The notes beneath the pieces were generated by a model. The model had not been told where the DNA came from and searched no databases. It was given only the letters and a program-made list of their open reading frames with translations. A stretch of 64,000 bases of DNA. Origin: Yersinia vastinensis (GTDB lineage Bacteria > Pseudomonadota > Gammaproteobacteria > Enterobacterales > Enterobacteriaceae). Below, piece after piece: positions 1 through 10,488 of this stretch. How positions within the stretch are numbered: position 1 is the stretch's first letter; every line of letters begins with the position of its first letter. The stretch lies in assembly GCF_902726565.1 (NCBI RefSeq), contig NZ_CACVAF010000001.1, forward strand, positions 248,001 through 312,000, written 5' to 3'. Made by a program: the position numbers and the translations under genes.

Positions 1-599
1 CAATCACGCAGGACCTGAAAATAGATTTGTGGGCTTTGTGTTTTCAGCGCTTTCTCGGTTTCTTTCCACACTCGCTCTGGTGTCAAAGCTGAAAGCTCGC
101 CGCTTTTGGCCATTGCCGCCATCAATGATTGAGTTTCAGGGGCGACAGTAAAGCCCAAGTGAGCAAAACGAGCAGCAAAACGGGCAACGCGTAGAACACG
201 CAGTGGGTCTTCGCCAAACGCATCAGAGACGTGCCGTAACACGCGATGCTCTAAATCTTGTTGACCATTGTAGGGATCAAATAGCTCTCCATCATGATTA
301 CGAGCAATCGCATTGATGGTCAAATCGCGACGCAGTAAATCTTCTTCCAACGTCACATCAGGCGCGGCATAACAAGTAAAACCAGTATAGCCCTGGCCTG
401 ATTTTCGTTCAGTGCGGGCCAGAGCATATTCCTCATGACTCACAGGATGAAGGAATACAGGAAAATCTTTACCGACTTGTTGGTAACCTTGCGCCAGTAA
501 TTGTTCCGGGGTAGCGCCCACGACGACCCAATCCTGTTCAGTAACGGGGAGGTTTAATAAGCTGTCGCGGACGGCACCGCCGACCAGGTAGATTTCCAT
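1..599 (-). CDS. cca: CCA-adding tRNA nucleotidyltransferase (3' part cut off by window edge)
   Basis: Adds or repairs the CCA end of tRNAs in the cytoplasm. Only the first ~199 codons are in the window; the gene runs off base 1. Translated from the ATG at 599 the protein begins [15 protein letters not shown], the nucleotidyltransferase GG-x-VRD signature. It continues with the class II poly(A) polymerase/CCA-enzyme motif [12 protein letters not shown] and then [15 protein letters not shown]. The gene follows ygiM on the same strand, as in E. coli, but a 127-bp ERIC element sits immediately upstream, so the leader of any ygiM-cca message contains that repeat. Family assignment is secure. Whether the C-terminal HD domain is intact cannot be seen. 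Confidence 0.95.
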   Translation of the reverse strand, partial: MEIYLVGGAVRDSLLNLPVTEQDWVVVGATPEQLLAQGYQQVGKDFPVFLHPVSHEEYALARTERKSGQGYTGFTCYAAPDVTLEEDLLRRDLTINAIARNHDGELFDPYNGQQDLEHRVLRHVSDAFGEDPLRVLRVARFAARFAHLGFTVAPETQSLMAAMAKSGELSALTPERVWKETEKALKTQSPQIYFQVLRD

Positions 600-604
600 A
601 TTAA

Positions 605-731
605 CTAACCCTTCGTTTTTGACGTTATTGCGTTGTTAGCTGCTTTCATTCACCCGAATCACTTGCTGATGTAAGCTCATCGGGATTCATTCGTTTGCCG
701 CCTAGCCATAACGCCAATAACTTTGAGTTAA
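605..731. repeat. ERIC element, full-length 127 bp, copy 1
   Basis: Enterobacterial repetitive intergenic consensus element between ygiM and cca. It has the central imperfect palindrome (acccgaatcacttgctgatg followed by taagctcatcgggat), then a tcgtttgccgcc segment and an inverted terminus ending tttgagtta. It is closely similar to the copy at 7649-7775 and has the same 127-bp length. Directly after it, from 731, the string aacccttcgttcttgg repeats the start of the element, so a truncated second unit may follow. The rest of the 600-905 gap holds only the presumed cca leader and promoter region; nothing else was recognised. Confidence 0.85.
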
Positions 732-905
732 ACCCTTCGTTCTTGGTGTGATAGCGCTGGAGATAAAGCGGAGATGGCGACGATTCTATAACTGACCGCA
801 AAAATTACCAGCAATCAGTTCAGTATAGTTGGGTGTGGAGAACAGATTGACCTATAGGCCGCCCTGAGTGGACAACCTATAGAGATTCTTCGTACCAAAT
901 GGGTG

Positions 906-1526
906 TCAGTTCATCCAGCGGTTATTCTTTTTACGGCTTGGGATCAAGTGTGGCAGTATCAGGCCCAGCAACAAGCCAATTCCCGCCACACCGCCGCCAT
1001 ACATAAACCATTGCAAGATAATGGTGCGCTGTTTGTCATCTAATTGCAGATTCACCGCGCTGACTTTCTTCTGAGCAACCACTAACTGGTTTTTCAGAGA
1101 CTCATTTTCTTTTTGCAATTCAGAGATAACACTGTCGCTGGCCGCCACTTTCTGCTGCATTTCTGCGGTGCGCTGATTCCAGCTATTATCAATGTTCGCC
1201 AGTTTGTCCGTCAGTGTTTTGACCTGCTGCTCAAGATCAGGTACTCGAACACGTAAACTTGGTGTCTCACTCAGTTGATCCAGCGGGATCCATGTCGTTT
1301 TTCCCTTACTGTCGCGGATTTGGCCATAATTTGTGCCGTCATTAACGCTTATCAGGGTCACTTCATCCCCACCTTTTAGTGTGCCAACAATTCGGTATTG
1401 GTTACCGGGGCCACTATGAACGTAGGTATCTAGCTCATCAGAGATGTAGCGTTTTTCTTCAGCATAAGCGCTCAGAGAAAGAGTGAGACTTAGCATGGCG
1501 AGGCAAATTAGGCGTAATTTCTGCAT
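906..1526 (-). CDS. ygiM: SH3 domain-containing membrane-anchored protein YgiM (TIGR04211 family)
   Basis: 206-residue envelope protein of unknown exact role. It has an N-terminal signal peptide (residues 1-22, ending SAYA), a bacterial SH3 (SH3b) domain at about 25-90 (TYVHSGPGNQYRIVGTLKGG), a long coiled coil at about 95-165, and one transmembrane helix at about 168-192 followed by the basic tail SRKKNNRW. This is the standard YgiM layout: a periplasmic SH3b plus coiled coil held by a C-terminal anchor. It lies upstream of cca as in E. coli and is divergent from ygiF. SH3b domains often bind peptidoglycan or peptides; that role is inference here. Confidence 0.92.
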   Translation of the reverse strand: MQKLRLICLAMLSLTLSLSAYAEEKRYISDELDTYVHSGPGNQYRIVGTLKGGDEVTLISVNDGTNYGQIRDSKGKTTWIPLDQLSETPSLRVRVPDLEQQVKTLTDKLANIDNSWNQRTAEMQQKVAASDSVISELQKENESLKNQLVVAQKKVSAVNLQLDDKQRTIILQWFMYGGGVAGIGLLLGLILPHLIPSRKKNNRWMN

Positions 1527-1829
1527 TAGAGAGTCATTTATGAGTGAATATATGTGTCGATAGTAGTGTGTTCAGTTTGCCGACGCAACGCATAAACCGG
1601 AATGAGAACTATCTTACTCTCATAGCCAGCGCGGCTTTAGCCATTTTACTGCTCATTTTAACCGCGATGAAAATTTGTCTTATGAAGCCTTAGGGCAGAC
1701 CCGCTAAAACAGGTTAAAATAGGGTTTGACTTGGGGCTGCCGCGTGGGCTTATCTGTGTAAAACAGGCAAATCACCACAAAAAAGGCATAATGCCCGTAA
1801 TCTCGCAACATACCGGTGTGAATGAAATT
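1527..1829. other. Intergenic region between divergent ygiM and ygiF
   Basis: About 300 bases separate two divergent genes and should hold both promoters. An open frame extends ygiF upstream to 1731, but those residues are not typical of the family. No repeat, RNA or clear operator was recognised. Confidence 0.5.
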
Positions 1830-3155
1830 ATGACCGTTGAAATAGAATTGAAATTTATTGCTACTCCTGCGGCCATTGCCGCTTTGCCAGCGCAAATCGC
1901 GTCTTGGCAAAGCCAGCATTCAGCGCCGCAAACATTGACTAATATCTACTTTGAAACGGCGGATAATCGTCTGCGCCAACATGATATTGGTTTACGCATT
2001 CGTGGTTATGATGGCCGTTATGAAATGACGGTAAAGACCGGCGGTAAAGTTGTCGGTGGTTTACATCAACGTCCTGAATACAATGTTGACATTGATAGCG
2101 ATGAACTCGATTTGGCCCGTTTCCCTGCCGACATTTGGCCTGAAGGTTGGGATGTAAAGGCGCTACAAGCCGAATTACAGCCTCTGTTTCGCACGGATTT
2201 CACTCGTGAGAAGTGGGTAATTACTTACGGTGAGAGCGAGATAGAGCTTGCTCTTGACCAAGGTACTATTTCGTCTAACAGCGCAGATAATGCAGTTGAA
2301 CTGTCAGAGCCACTAAGTGAAATTGAGCTAGAACTCAAACACGGCCATCAGGCGGATTTACTGGCGTTAGCCACTGAATTGGCGCAAATCGGCGGTCTGC
2401 GTCAGGGCAATCTGAGTAAAGCGGCACGTGGTTATCATTTAGCACAAGGCAATCCACCACGTGAATTGCACCCGCTATTAGTGTTGCAGCCAGCACCAAA
2501 ATCAACCGTTGAGCAGGGGATGGTCGCTGGGTTGGAAATGGCTCTGGATCACTGGCAATACCACGAAGAGTTATGGTTGCGTGGTGAGCCTGCGGCTAAA
2601 GCAATGATTGTTGAAGCATTGGCGATGATTCGCCAGTCACTGGCGATTTTCGGTGGATTAGTGCCACGTAAGGCTAGCACTGAGTTGCGCGCGTTATTGA
2701 TTGCATTAGAGCCACAGTTAGAGCCGAAAAATGCCAATGCAGAATTACTGTGTTACAGCGCTGATTACCTTAAATGTAAGTTAGCGCTCACATCGTGGCT
2801 GGTGACTTCTGCCTGGCGGCCATTTATGGATGCCAAAGCATTGACCAAGTTCGATGGTTCATTTAAACGTTTCTGCGACATCATGCTGAGTCGGAGTGCT
2901 GCAGACTTAAAAGAGGCTTTTGCACATAATCTGGACGACGACGGTTATTTGGCACAGCTTCCGCGTTTAAATCGGCAGATTATGTCTTTCCAATTACTCT
3001 CTGGCTTTTACCCACAGAATGAATGGCATCCATATATTGATGGCTGGTTTGGCTTGCAACAGGCGATTATGGAGCGTCAAGGACATTGGCGCGATACCGC
3101 CCGTAAGGAAGCCTTATCTCAGCCCGCTTTTTGGCGCAATGGTGCTGCCCGCTAA
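1830..3155 (+). CDS. ygiF: Inorganic triphosphatase YgiF (CYTH-CHAD protein)
   Basis: Cytoplasmic enzyme that hydrolyses inorganic triphosphate. The ATG at 1830 is chosen because the CYTH signature (MTVEIELKF, the ExExK metal/phosphate-binding motif) must be at the very N terminus; 33 further upstream codons are in frame but unlike the family. That gives 441 residues, close to the E. coli protein. Residues 1 to about 200 form the CYTH tunnel domain (further strands DIGLRIRGYDGRYEMTVKTG and LSEIELELKHG). The remainder is a helical CHAD domain expected to bind polyphosphate-like ligands. It precedes glnE on the same strand, with a hairpin terminator between them. Confidence 0.93.
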   Translation: MTVEIELKFIATPAAIAALPAQIASWQSQHSAPQTLTNIYFETADNRLRQHDIGLRIRGYDGRYEMTVKTGGKVVGGLHQRPEYNVDIDSDELDLARFPADIWPEGWDVKALQAELQPLFRTDFTREKWVITYGESEIELALDQGTISSNSADNAVELSEPLSEIELELKHGHQADLLALATELAQIGGLRQGNLSKAARGYHLAQGNPPRELHPLLVLQPAPKSTVEQGMVAGLEMALDHWQYHEELWLRGEPAAKAMIVEALAMIRQSLAIFGGLVPRKASTELRALLIALEPQLEPKNANAELLCYSADYLKCKLALTSWLVTSAWRPFMDAKALTKFDGSFKRFCDIMLSRSAADLKEAFAHNLDDDGYLAQLPRLNRQIMSFQLLSGFYPQNEWHPYIDGWFGLQQAIMERQGHWRDTARKEALSQPAFWRNGAAR

Positions 3156-3161
3156 ATGATG

Positions 3162-3189
3162 AACAGCCTGCTTTTGCAGGCTGTTTTTA
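3162..3189 (+). terminator. Rho-independent terminator after ygiF
   Basis: Ten-base-pair perfect stem (aacagcctgc / gcaggctgtt, loop tttt) followed directly by ttta, 6 bases after the ygiF stop. It ends 14 bases before glnE, so some read-through may feed glnE. Confidence 0.85.
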
Positions 3190-3203
3190 TATAGGAATTC
3201 GAA

Positions 3204-6056
3204 ATGTTGCCACTTTCATCAGAACTACAGGTGCAGGCGCAAAACATTGTACAGCGTTTTCAGGAACTGCCGGTTTGTCCGGTATTAACCGATGAAGATA
3301 TTGCGGTATTGGTGTTGAGTGATTTTGTCAGTGACATGTTACTGATTCACCCTGAATGGCTGGACGAGCTGCATCAGCAACCGCCGCAAGCTGATGAATG
3401 GCAATATTACCCCCAGTGGCTAAGTCAGGCACTGGCTGAAATTCAAGACGAAGCAGCGCTGTTAGCGGCATTGCGGCTGTTTCGTCGCCGGATTATGGTG
3501 CGAATTGCGTGGTCACAGGCACAGCAAACCAGCACGACGACCGATACTTTACAGCAGCTAAGTTGGCTGGCTGAAAGTATTATTATTGCTGCACGTGATT
3601 GGTTGTATCAGGCTTGTTGTCGAGAGTTCGGTACGCCAACGAACAGTCAGGGTGAACCACAACCTTTGCTGATTTTGGGGATGGGGAAATTAGGCGGGGG
3701 CGAGTTGAATTTCTCGTCAGATATCGATCTGATTTTTGCTTACCCTGAAAATGGTCAAACACAGGGGGGACGCCGCCAATTCGATAATGCGCAGTTTTTC
3801 ACGCGTTTAGGCCAAAGGCTTATTAAGGCGCTGGATCAGCAAACGATAGACGGTTTTGTCTATCGGGTGGATATGCGTTTGCGCCCGTTTGGTGACAGTG
3901 GCCCACTGGTGCTGAGTTTTGCCGCACTGGAGGATTATTACCAAGAACAGGGGCGTGACTGGGAACGCTATGCCATGGTTAAAGCTCGCCTGATGGGCGG
4001 TGCCGAAGATCATTACAGTCAAGAATTACGTCAGACTTTGCGGCCTTTTGTCTTTCGGCGCTATATCGATTTCAGCGTGATTCAGTCGCTGCGTAACATG
4101 AAAGGGATGATTGCTCGTGAAGTCCGACGTCGCGGCCTGAAAGATAATATCAAGCTAGGGGCCGGAGGGATCCGCGAAATTGAATTTATTACGCAGGTGT
4201 TCCAGCTTATTCGCGGAGGTCGTGAGCCGCGTTTACAGCAGCGGGCTTTACTGCCGACCTTACAGGCGGTGGCTGAACTGGGGTTATTGCCTGAGCAGCA
4301 GGTGGTTTATCTGAGTGACAGTTATCTATTTTTGCGTCGGCTAGAGAATTTACTGCAAGCCATTGGCGACGAACAAACCCAGACACTCCCCAGTGATTCA
4401 CTGAATCAGGCCCGATTAGCGTGGGGCATGGGGTTTGCAAATTGGGCGGAGATGAATCGTGCACTAGAGCAGCATATGCAGAGTGTGCGCTTGGTTTTTG
4501 ATGACCTAATTGGCGATGATACCCCTGATATCGGCGAAGATCCTTGCCATGGTTTATATAAAAGTTTATGGCAGGATGCGCTGGAAGAGCGTGATTTAGC
4601 ACCATTGACTCCGCTTTTAGATGAAGCTGCTCGTAGCCAGTTGCTGATCACTATTCATGATTTTCGCCATGATGTCGATAAACGCACCATTGGCCCGCGT
4701 GGCCGCGAGGTACTGGATCAGCTAATGCCGAGGCTGTTTGCTGAAATCTGTCCACGCCCGGATGCCAATATTGCCCTGCGTCGTCTGATTCAATTGTTGC
4801 TGAGTATCGTCACGCGGACGACTTATCTGGAATTGCTGGTGGAGTACCATGCGGCACTAAAACATGTTATTCGCCTATGCTCTGCCTCTCCGATGGTCGC
4901 CAGCCAATTGGCGCGCTATCCGCTGTTATTAGATGAATTGCTCGATCCGCAATCGTTCTATCAGCCATTGGATCCCGGCGCTTACCGCGATGAATTACGC
5001 CAATATTTGCTGCGGGTGCCAGAAGATGATGAAGAACAGCAGTTGGAGGCGTTGCGCCAGTTTAAACAGGCCCAGCAACTACGTATCGCCGCAGGAGATA
5101 TCACTGAGGCTCTGCCGGTCATGAAAGTAAGTGATCACTTAACCTATCTGGCTGAAGCTATTATTGATGCGGTTATCCAACAAGCGTGGGGCCAGATGGT
5201 CGCGCGCTATGGTCAGCCTAGCCATTTGCAGCAGCGTGAAGGCCGTGGTTTTGCTGTCATTGGTTACGGCAAACTGGGGGGGTGGGAACTGGGTTATAGC
5301 TCAGACTTGGATTTGGTCTTCTTACTGGATTGCCCGTTGGATGTGATGACTGACGGCGAGCGCAGTATCGATGGCCGCCAGTTTTATCTGCGTTTGGCGC
5401 AGCGCGTGATGCATTTGTTCAGCACTCGTACTTCATCAGGTATTTTGTATGAGGTCGATGCGCGACTGCGGCCATCCGGTGAAGCTGGCATGCTGGTGAG
5501 TACCGTTGAGGCCTTTGCTGATTATCAGCAGAATGAAGCCTGGACTTGGGAGCATCAGGCGTTGGTTCGAGCCAGAATTGTCTATGGCGATCCTGCGTTA
5601 CATCAACAGTTTGATACTATCCGCCAGCAAATTCTTTGCCGCCATCGTGAAGATCCACAGTTGCAGCAAGAAGTTCGCGAAATGCGTGAGAAAATGCGTA
5701 CACATTTGGGCAGTAAGCAGCGCGATGTTTTTGATATCAAAGCGGATGAGGGGGGGATTACTGATATTGAGTTTATTGCGCAATATCTGGTGTTGCGCTA
5801 TGCCGCCACCGAACCACGCCTGACCCGCTGGTCTGATAATGTGCGTATTTTTGAGTTGATGGCCAATTACGACATTATGGCACCTGAGGAAGCAGCAGCA
5901 CTGACGCGGGCTTATGTCACCATGCGTGATGAAATTCATCATCTAGCTTTGCAGGAGCAATCGAGCAAAGTCTCGGCTGATAGCTTTATCACAGAAAGAG
6001 AACAAGTGGCTGCAAGCTGGCACAAATGGCTGGTTGCTGCACCTGTGAACGTATAA
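3204..6056 (+). CDS. glnE: Bifunctional glutamine synthetase adenylyltransferase/adenylyl-removing enzyme GlnE
   Basis: Controls glutamine synthetase by AMP attachment (signalled by PII and glutamine) and removal (signalled by PII-UMP). The 950-residue length is normal. Two nucleotidyltransferase folds are visible. The N-terminal adenylyl-removase half has [20 protein letters not shown] at about residue 155. The C-terminal adenylyltransferase half has [20 protein letters not shown] at about 690. Each has the catalytic D-x-D pair, with helical regulatory segments between and after. It has the usual neighbours, ygiF upstream and hldE downstream. An alternative is hard to imagine. Confidence 0.97.
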   Translation: MLPLSSELQVQAQNIVQRFQELPVCPVLTDEDIAVLVLSDFVSDMLLIHPEWLDELHQQPPQADEWQYYPQWLSQALAEIQDEAALLAALRLFRRRIMVRIAWSQAQQTSTTTDTLQQLSWLAESIIIAARDWLYQACCREFGTPTNSQGEPQPLLILGMGKLGGGELNFSSDIDLIFAYPENGQTQGGRRQFDNAQFFTRLGQRLIKALDQQTIDGFVYRVDMRLRPFGDSGPLVLSFAALEDYYQEQGRDWERYAMVKARLMGGAEDHYSQELRQTLRPFVFRRYIDFSVIQSLRNMKGMIAREVRRRGLKDNIKLGAGGIREIEFITQVFQLIRGGREPRLQQRALLPTLQAVAELGLLPEQQVVYLSDSYLFLRRLENLLQAIGDEQTQTLPSDSLNQARLAWGMGFANWAEMNRALEQHMQSVRLVFDDLIGDDTPDIGEDPCHGLYKSLWQDALEERDLAPLTPLLDEAARSQLLITIHDFRHDVDKRTIGPRGREVLDQLMPRLFAEICPRPDANIALRRLIQLLLSIVTRTTYLELLVEYHAALKHVIRLCSASPMVASQLARYPLLLDELLDPQSFYQPLDPGAYRDELRQYLLRVPEDDEEQQLEALRQFKQAQQLRIAAGDITEALPVMKVSDHLTYLAEAIIDAVIQQAWGQMVARYGQPSHLQQREGRGFAVIGYGKLGGWELGYSSDLDLVFLLDCPLDVMTDGERSIDGRQFYLRLAQRVMHLFSTRTSSGILYEVDARLRPSGEAGMLVSTVEAFADYQQNEAWTWEHQALVRARIVYGDPALHQQFDTIRQQILCRHREDPQLQQEVREMREKMRTHLGSKQRDVFDIKADEGGITDIEFIAQYLVLRYAATEPRLTRWSDNVRIFELMANYDIMAPEEAAALTRAYVTMRDEIHHLALQEQSSKVSADSFITEREQVAASWHKWLVAAPVNV

Positions 6057-6108
6057 ATTCCAGTTATTAATGGGATATAAGGTGTCTGTGATATTATCCA
6101 GCACCCTA

Positions 6109-6145
6109 TATACCCGCTATCTTTCAAGTCGTAGTATTGGGTATA
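6109..6145. repeat. Internally deleted ERIC-like element (37 bp)
   Basis: The sequence joins an ERIC left end (tatacccgctatctttcaag) almost directly to an ERIC right end (tattgggtata), giving a short inverted repeat with the ~90-bp centre missing. It lies in the glnE-hldE gap. Identity rests on matching both ends to the ERIC consensus. Confidence 0.55.
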
Positions 6146-6217
6146 ACAAATACAAAATTGGAGCGAAGGGATGTGTGTTTTCGGGGTTAATAACAGCTCA
6201 CTTTGGGGGGCTAACGT

Positions 6218-7648
6218 ATGAAAGTCACGCTGCCTGATTTTCGCCGCGCGGGTGTATTAGTCGTTGGTGATGTCATGTTAGACCGTTATTGGTATGGCCC
6301 AACCAGCCGAATCTCACCAGAAGCACCGGTGCCGGTCGTGAAAGTGGATACCATCGAAGAACGTCCCGGTGGTGCTGCAAACGTTGCGATGAACATCGCC
6401 TCCCTTGGTGCAATCTCCCGGCTCGTTGGATTGACTGGTATTGATGATGCTGCGCGCGCATTGACCAGCAAACTCAATGAAGTTCAGGTTCGTTGCGATT
6501 TTGTCTCGGTGCCAACTCACCCAACGATTACCAAGCTGAGAGTGCTTTCCCGTAACCAGCAACTGATCCGCTTGGATTTTGAAGAAGGTTTTGATGGGGT
6601 TGATCCTCAGCCTATCTTTGAACGCATTCAACAAGCACTGCCGCAGATTGGCGCACTGGTACTGTCCGACTACGCGAAAGGTGCATTGAACAGCGTGCAG
6701 CCAATGATCCAACTGGCGCGTAAAGCAAAAGTGCCGGTTCTTATCGATCCTAAAGGTAGCGATTTTGAACGTTATCGCGGCGCAACCCTACTGACACCTA
6801 ATTTATCTGAGTTCGAAGCGGTGGTTGGCCACTGTAAAAACGAAGAGGAGTTGGTCAGCCGGGGTATGAAGCTGGTGGCTGATTTTGAGCTTTCAGCCTT
6901 GCTGGTAACTCGCTCCGAACAAGGGATGACACTGCTACAACCCGGGAAAAAACCGCTGCATTTACCGACTCAGGCGCAGGAAGTATTTGATGTGACTGGG
7001 GCCGGCGATACGGTGATTGGGGTACTGGCTGCTGCATTGGCGGCGGGAAATACACTTGAAGAGTCATGCTTCTTGGCCAATGCTGCCGCTGGCGTTGTGG
7101 TTGGTAAGTTAGGGACTTCGACGGTCTCTCCCATTGAGTTGGAAAATGCTATCCGTGGCCGAGCTGAAACAGGTTTCGGCGTGATGGATGAGCAGCAACT
7201 GAAAAAAGCGGTGATGCAGGCCCGCCAGCGTGGTGAAAAAGTGGTCATGACCAATGGCATTTTTGACATTCTCCATGCCGGTCATGTTTCCTACTTAGCC
7301 AATGCTCGCAAATTGGGCGATCGCCTGATTGTTGCAGTTAACAGCGATGCCTCAACTAAGCGGCTGAAAGGCGAAAAACGCCCAGTGAATCCATTGGATC
7401 AGCGCATGATTGTTTTGGGCGCGTTGGAAGCAGTGGATTGGGTTGTACCATTTGAAGAAGATACGCCACAGCGCTTAATTGCTGATATTTTGCCGGACTT
7501 GCTGGTGAAAGGCGGCGATTACAAGCCAGATGAGATTGCCGGTAGTGCAGAAGTTTGGGCCGCCGGTGGTGAAGTTAAGGTGTTGAATTTTGAAGATGGT
7601 GTTTCTACCACCAATATTATTCAGTCAATCAAGAATGGCCGCGGCTAA
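6218..7648 (+). CDS. hldE: Bifunctional D-glycero-beta-D-manno-heptose-7-phosphate kinase / heptose-1-phosphate adenylyltransferase HldE
   Basis: Makes ADP-heptose for the LPS inner core. Residues 1 to about 320 are a PfkB/ribokinase-family kinase: the GGAANVAMN substrate loop near 50 and the catalytic GAGD at 261-264. Residues about 344-476 are the cytidylyltransferase-like adenylyltransferase, with [12 protein letters not shown] including the HxGH nucleotide-binding motif at 353-356, then [12 protein letters not shown]. The length of 476 residues matches the fused enterobacterial enzyme. A strong ggggggc ribosome site lies shortly before the ATG. An ERIC element begins at the base after the stop codon. 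Confidence 0.97.
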   Translation: MKVTLPDFRRAGVLVVGDVMLDRYWYGPTSRISPEAPVPVVKVDTIEERPGGAANVAMNIASLGAISRLVGLTGIDDAARALTSKLNEVQVRCDFVSVPTHPTITKLRVLSRNQQLIRLDFEEGFDGVDPQPIFERIQQALPQIGALVLSDYAKGALNSVQPMIQLARKAKVPVLIDPKGSDFERYRGATLLTPNLSEFEAVVGHCKNEEELVSRGMKLVADFELSALLVTRSEQGMTLLQPGKKPLHLPTQAQEVFDVTGAGDTVIGVLAAALAAGNTLEESCFLANAAAGVVVGKLGTSTVSPIELENAIRGRAETGFGVMDEQQLKKAVMQARQRGEKVVMTNGIFDILHAGHVSYLANARKLGDRLIVAVNSDASTKRLKGEKRPVNPLDQRMIVLGALEAVDWVVPFEEDTPQRLIADILPDLLVKGGDYKPDEIAGSAEVWAAGGEVKVLNFEDGVSTTNIIQSIKNGRG

Positions 7649-7775
<127 letters not shown>

Positions 7776-7803
7776 TAGATTAGGTATAGAAAAAGGCGGT
7801 GAA

Positions 7804-9051
7804 GTGGGACTAAAACAGGAGTTAAGCCTGGCACAAGGAGTCGGGTTGCTATCCACCTCACTGCTGGGAACTGGCGTCTTTGCCGTCCCTGCGTTGGCCG
7901 CAATGCTGGCAGGTGACGACAGTCTGTGGGCTTGGCCGGTGCTGATTGTGCTGGTCTTTCCGATTGCTATCGCTTTTGCCGCTTTAGGCCGCCACTTTCC
8001 CAGTGCAGGGGGCGCGGCTCATTTTGTCACGATGGCATTCGGCCCTAAGCTTGGGAAAGTGACCGGCTGGCTATTTTTATCTGTCATTCCGGTTGGTTTA
8101 CCTGCTGCGCTACAAATTGCTGCCGGTTTTTGGCAGGCGACTTTTGGCTGGAGCGATACCGGGCTGTTGATGGTACAACTGATGACCTTGCTGGTTATTT
8201 GGCTGCTGGGGACTCGCAGTGCTGGGTCTAGTGCCAACGTGCAAACCCTGATCGCTTTGTTGGTCATCGCGCTGGTGGTGGCTATTTGGTGGCAGGGGGA
8301 TATTCACCCATCGCAAATACCCTGGCCCGCAGTGCACGATATTTCCCCGCCAAATATGTTTAGCGCACTGGCAGTGATGTTTTGGTGTTTTGTCGGGTTA
8401 GAAGCTTTCGCGCATCTGGCCACAGAGTTTCGCCATCCTGAACGTGATTTTCCTCGAGCCTTAATAGTTGGGTTACTGGTTGCTGGCGCAGTGTACTGGG
8501 GATGTACCGTCGCTGTGCTGCATTTCCATGCCTATGGTGAACAGCAGGCCGCAGCAGCTTCACTGCCCAATATTGTGGTGCAACTCTTTGGTGCACATGC
8601 GCTGTGGATTGCCTGCATTATTGGTTATTTAGCTTGCTTTGCCAGTGTCAATATCTACACCCAGAGCTTTGCTCGCATGGTCTGGTCACAAGCTCAGGTG
8701 CGCCCACAAAGTAAATTGGCGCAGCTCTCCGCTGGGAAAACACCGGTTAATGCGCTCACTGCGGTGGTCGGTAGTTGTCTGACTTTTGCCTTGCTGATTT
8801 ACGGGTTATCTCTACCACTGGATCTGCTGATTGTTTACGCCAATGGTATTTTTGTACTGATTTATTTGCTGTGCATGCTGGCGGGGATTCGTTTACTAAA
8901 GGGGCGCTCGCGGGTGATGTCGGTGATTGGTAGTGTGTTGTGTTGCATATTGCTGGTTATGATTGGCTGGAAAAGCTTATACGCCTTGCTGATGTTTGCA
9001 TTGTTGTGGATGCTGATGTCGAGGTTTCGTGGACAGGCTATACCGTCATAA
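7804..9051 (+). CDS. yjeH: L-methionine/branched-chain amino acid exporter YjeH
   Basis: Inner-membrane amino-acid efflux carrier of the APC superfamily. The protein begins M(GTG)GLKQELSLAQGVGLLSTSL and matches E. coli YjeH along its length, with about 12 hydrophobic segments and the helix-1 motif GTGVFAVPALAAM. The GTG at 7804 is preferred: it follows an aaggcgg ribosome site, and the family starts here. The upstream in-frame ATG at 7738 lies within an ERIC repeat. This gives 415 residues. Its position after hldE differs from E. coli, where yjeH is elsewhere, so it was relocated or retained differently in this lineage. The hairpin just downstream ends the unit. Confidence 0.92.
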   Translation: MGLKQELSLAQGVGLLSTSLLGTGVFAVPALAAMLAGDDSLWAWPVLIVLVFPIAIAFAALGRHFPSAGGAAHFVTMAFGPKLGKVTGWLFLSVIPVGLPAALQIAAGFWQATFGWSDTGLLMVQLMTLLVIWLLGTRSAGSSANVQTLIALLVIALVVAIWWQGDIHPSQIPWPAVHDISPPNMFSALAVMFWCFVGLEAFAHLATEFRHPERDFPRALIVGLLVAGAVYWGCTVAVLHFHAYGEQQAAAASLPNIVVQLFGAHALWIACIIGYLACFASVNIYTQSFARMVWSQAQVRPQSKLAQLSAGKTPVNALTAVVGSCLTFALLIYGLSLPLDLLIVYANGIFVLIYLLCMLAGIRLLKGRSRVMSVIGSVLCCILLVMIGWKSLYALLMFALLWMLMSRFRGQAIPS

Positions 9052-9061
9052 GCATCAACGT

Positions 9062-9085
9062 AGGGCGCGATTAGAGCGCCCTTAT
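9062..9085. terminator. Hairpin terminator between convergent yjeH and ubiK
   Basis: Seven-base-pair stem agggcgc / gcgccct with a seven-base loop, then ttatc. It lies between the ends of two converging genes and can serve both strands. Confidence 0.65.
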
Positions 9086-9098
9086 CATAATCGAATGA

Positions 9099-9380
9099 TT
9101 ATTCGCCAGTTTTCTCATCACTCACGGCAGGAGCACTGTTAAATTTGGCTTCTAGCTCGCCCATACGCTGCTCCAGCAACGCTAATTTTTCTCTGGTGCG
9201 CAGCAATACCTGAGTTTGTACGTCGAACTCTTCACGATTAACCAAATCCAGACGGGTTAACTGCGATTGCAGCACCATGCGGATTTTCTTTTCGACGTCG
9301 TCCCCGAATTCGCGAATACCTTTCGGCATAGACTCATGCACCTGGCGGGCGATTTGTTCAATTTTTTTCGGGTCAATCAT
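9099..9380 (-). CDS. ubiK: Ubiquinone biosynthesis accessory factor UbiK
   Basis: Small (93 residues) BMFP-domain protein, formerly YqiC, that assists the soluble ubiquinone-biosynthesis complex together with UbiJ and membrane lipid. It starts [17 protein letters not shown]. It has an amphipathic N-terminal helix, then the conserved [19 protein letters not shown] coiled-coil segment at about 53-72 and a short disordered tail. It is divergent from the ribB leader, as in E. coli. Confidence 0.93.
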   Translation of the reverse strand: MIDPKKIEQIARQVHESMPKGIREFGDDVEKKIRMVLQSQLTRLDLVNREEFDVQTQVLLRTREKLALLEQRMGELEAKFNSAPAVSDEKTGE

Positions 9381-9470
9381 GGTGTTTCCCTAATTAGATG
9401 TGTAGTTACCTTCTCTAGTGTAATGCCAGATGCAAATTGTATAAACCTCCACACATCTACATTTTGGTAA

Positions 9471-9499
9471 TTGCCCCAGCGAATCAATAGCGCTATAGT
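9471..9499 (+). promoter_or_regulatory. Predicted sigma-70 promoter of ribB
   Basis: TTGCCC (9471-9476) and TATAGT (9494-9499) are separated by exactly 17 bases. The -10 ends about 8 bases before the first conserved base of the FMN riboswitch. Confidence 0.7.
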
Positions 9500-9506
9500 C
9501 GTAGAG

Positions 9507-9691
9507 CTTATTCTCAGGGCGGGGTGCAAGTCCCCACCGGCGGTAAATTGTGTTGTGGCATTCCTGTGTCGCTGTGCAAAAGCCCGCGAGCGCTCACGTT
9601 GTCTCTCTTGTTAATGAGAGCGAGGTAGAGGTCAGCAGATCCGGTGTAATTCCGGGGCCGACGGTTATAGTCCGGATGGGAGAGAGTAACG
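9507..9691 (+). ncRNA. FMN riboswitch (RFN element)
   Basis: FMN-sensing aptamer in the ribB leader. The RFN hallmarks are present: tctcagggcggggtgcaagt then ccccaccggcggta at the 5' side, an internal agcccgcgagcg, the ggtcagcagatccggtg then aattccggggccgacggtta segment, and the closing tagtccggatgggagagag. The aptamer is longer than the minimal form because of a variable stem (about 9560-9630). About 135 bases of expression platform separate it from the ribB ATG. In E. coli the equivalent switch shuts off translation and transcription of ribB when FMN is abundant. Confidence 0.97.
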
Positions 9692-9826
9692 GTATTTGCC
9701 GGGCCTATGGCTCGCTTGCGTTATTTCGGCTATTTCTATTGTTTAAATCAAGATAGAAAAATGGCCATTTACTCCTCAAGACCGCCCTGATTCTGGTAAT
9801 CCATAATTTTAATGAGGTTTTTTACC

Positions 9827-10480
9827 ATGAATCAGACCCTTCTATCAGATTTTGGCACGCCTGTTGAGCGTGTAGAACGAGCTATTGATGCTCTGCGTCA
9901 AGGCCGTGGCGTTATGGTGTTGGATGACGAAAGTCGTGAAAACGAAGGCGATATAGTCTTTGCTGCCGAAGCAATGACTGTTGAGCAGATGGCGCTGACT
10001 ATTCGCCATGGCAGTGGCATTGTGTGCCTGTGTATCACTGATGAACGCCGTCAACAGCTTGATTTGCCAATGATGGTCACCCACAACTCTAGCCAGTTCC
10101 AGACGGCATTTACCGTGACAATTGAAGCGGCTAAAGGTGTAACTACTGGGGTTTCTGCTGCGGACCGTTTGACGACTATCCGGGCTGCCATTGCTGATAA
10201 CGCGAAACCTGCTGACCTTAATCGCCCTGGGCATGTCTTCCCGCTGCGCGGCCAACCGGGCGGTGTGTTAACTCGCCGTGGTCACACCGAAGCATCTATC
10301 GATTTGGCCACGCTGGCAGGGTACAAACCAGCTGGCGTATTGTGCGAACTGACCAATGACGATGGCAGCATGGCACATGCACCAGAAGTGATTGAGTTCG
10401 CCAAATTGCATGATATGCCTGTCGTGACAATTGATGACTTGGCTGAATATCTTCAGTCCCAAGCTAAAAAAGCCAGCTAA
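9827..10480 (+). CDS. ribB: 3,4-dihydroxy-2-butanone-4-phosphate synthase RibB
   Basis: Converts ribulose 5-phosphate to 3,4-dihydroxy-2-butanone 4-phosphate plus formate for riboflavin synthesis. The ATG at 9827 ([20 protein letters not shown]) is used, after the conserved leader ggttttttacc; five upstream codons are in frame but fall in the leader. The protein is 217 residues, a single-domain enzyme not fused to RibA. Conserved acidic loop [16 protein letters not shown] (about 33-48) and the [12 protein letters not shown] segment (about 150) are present. Controlled by the FMN riboswitch directly upstream. Confidence 0.97.
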   Translation: MNQTLLSDFGTPVERVERAIDALRQGRGVMVLDDESRENEGDIVFAAEAMTVEQMALTIRHGSGIVCLCITDERRQQLDLPMMVTHNSSQFQTAFTVTIEAAKGVTTGVSAADRLTTIRAAIADNAKPADLNRPGHVFPLRGQPGGVLTRRGHTEASIDLATLAGYKPAGVLCELTNDDGSMAHAPEVIEFAKLHDMPVVTIDDLAEYLQSQAKKAS

Positions 10481-10488
10481 CTTCTGAT

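Noticed and set aside
9550-9756. Open frame across the ribB leader
   Set aside because: It lies within the FMN riboswitch and its expression platform, and the translation has no family character.
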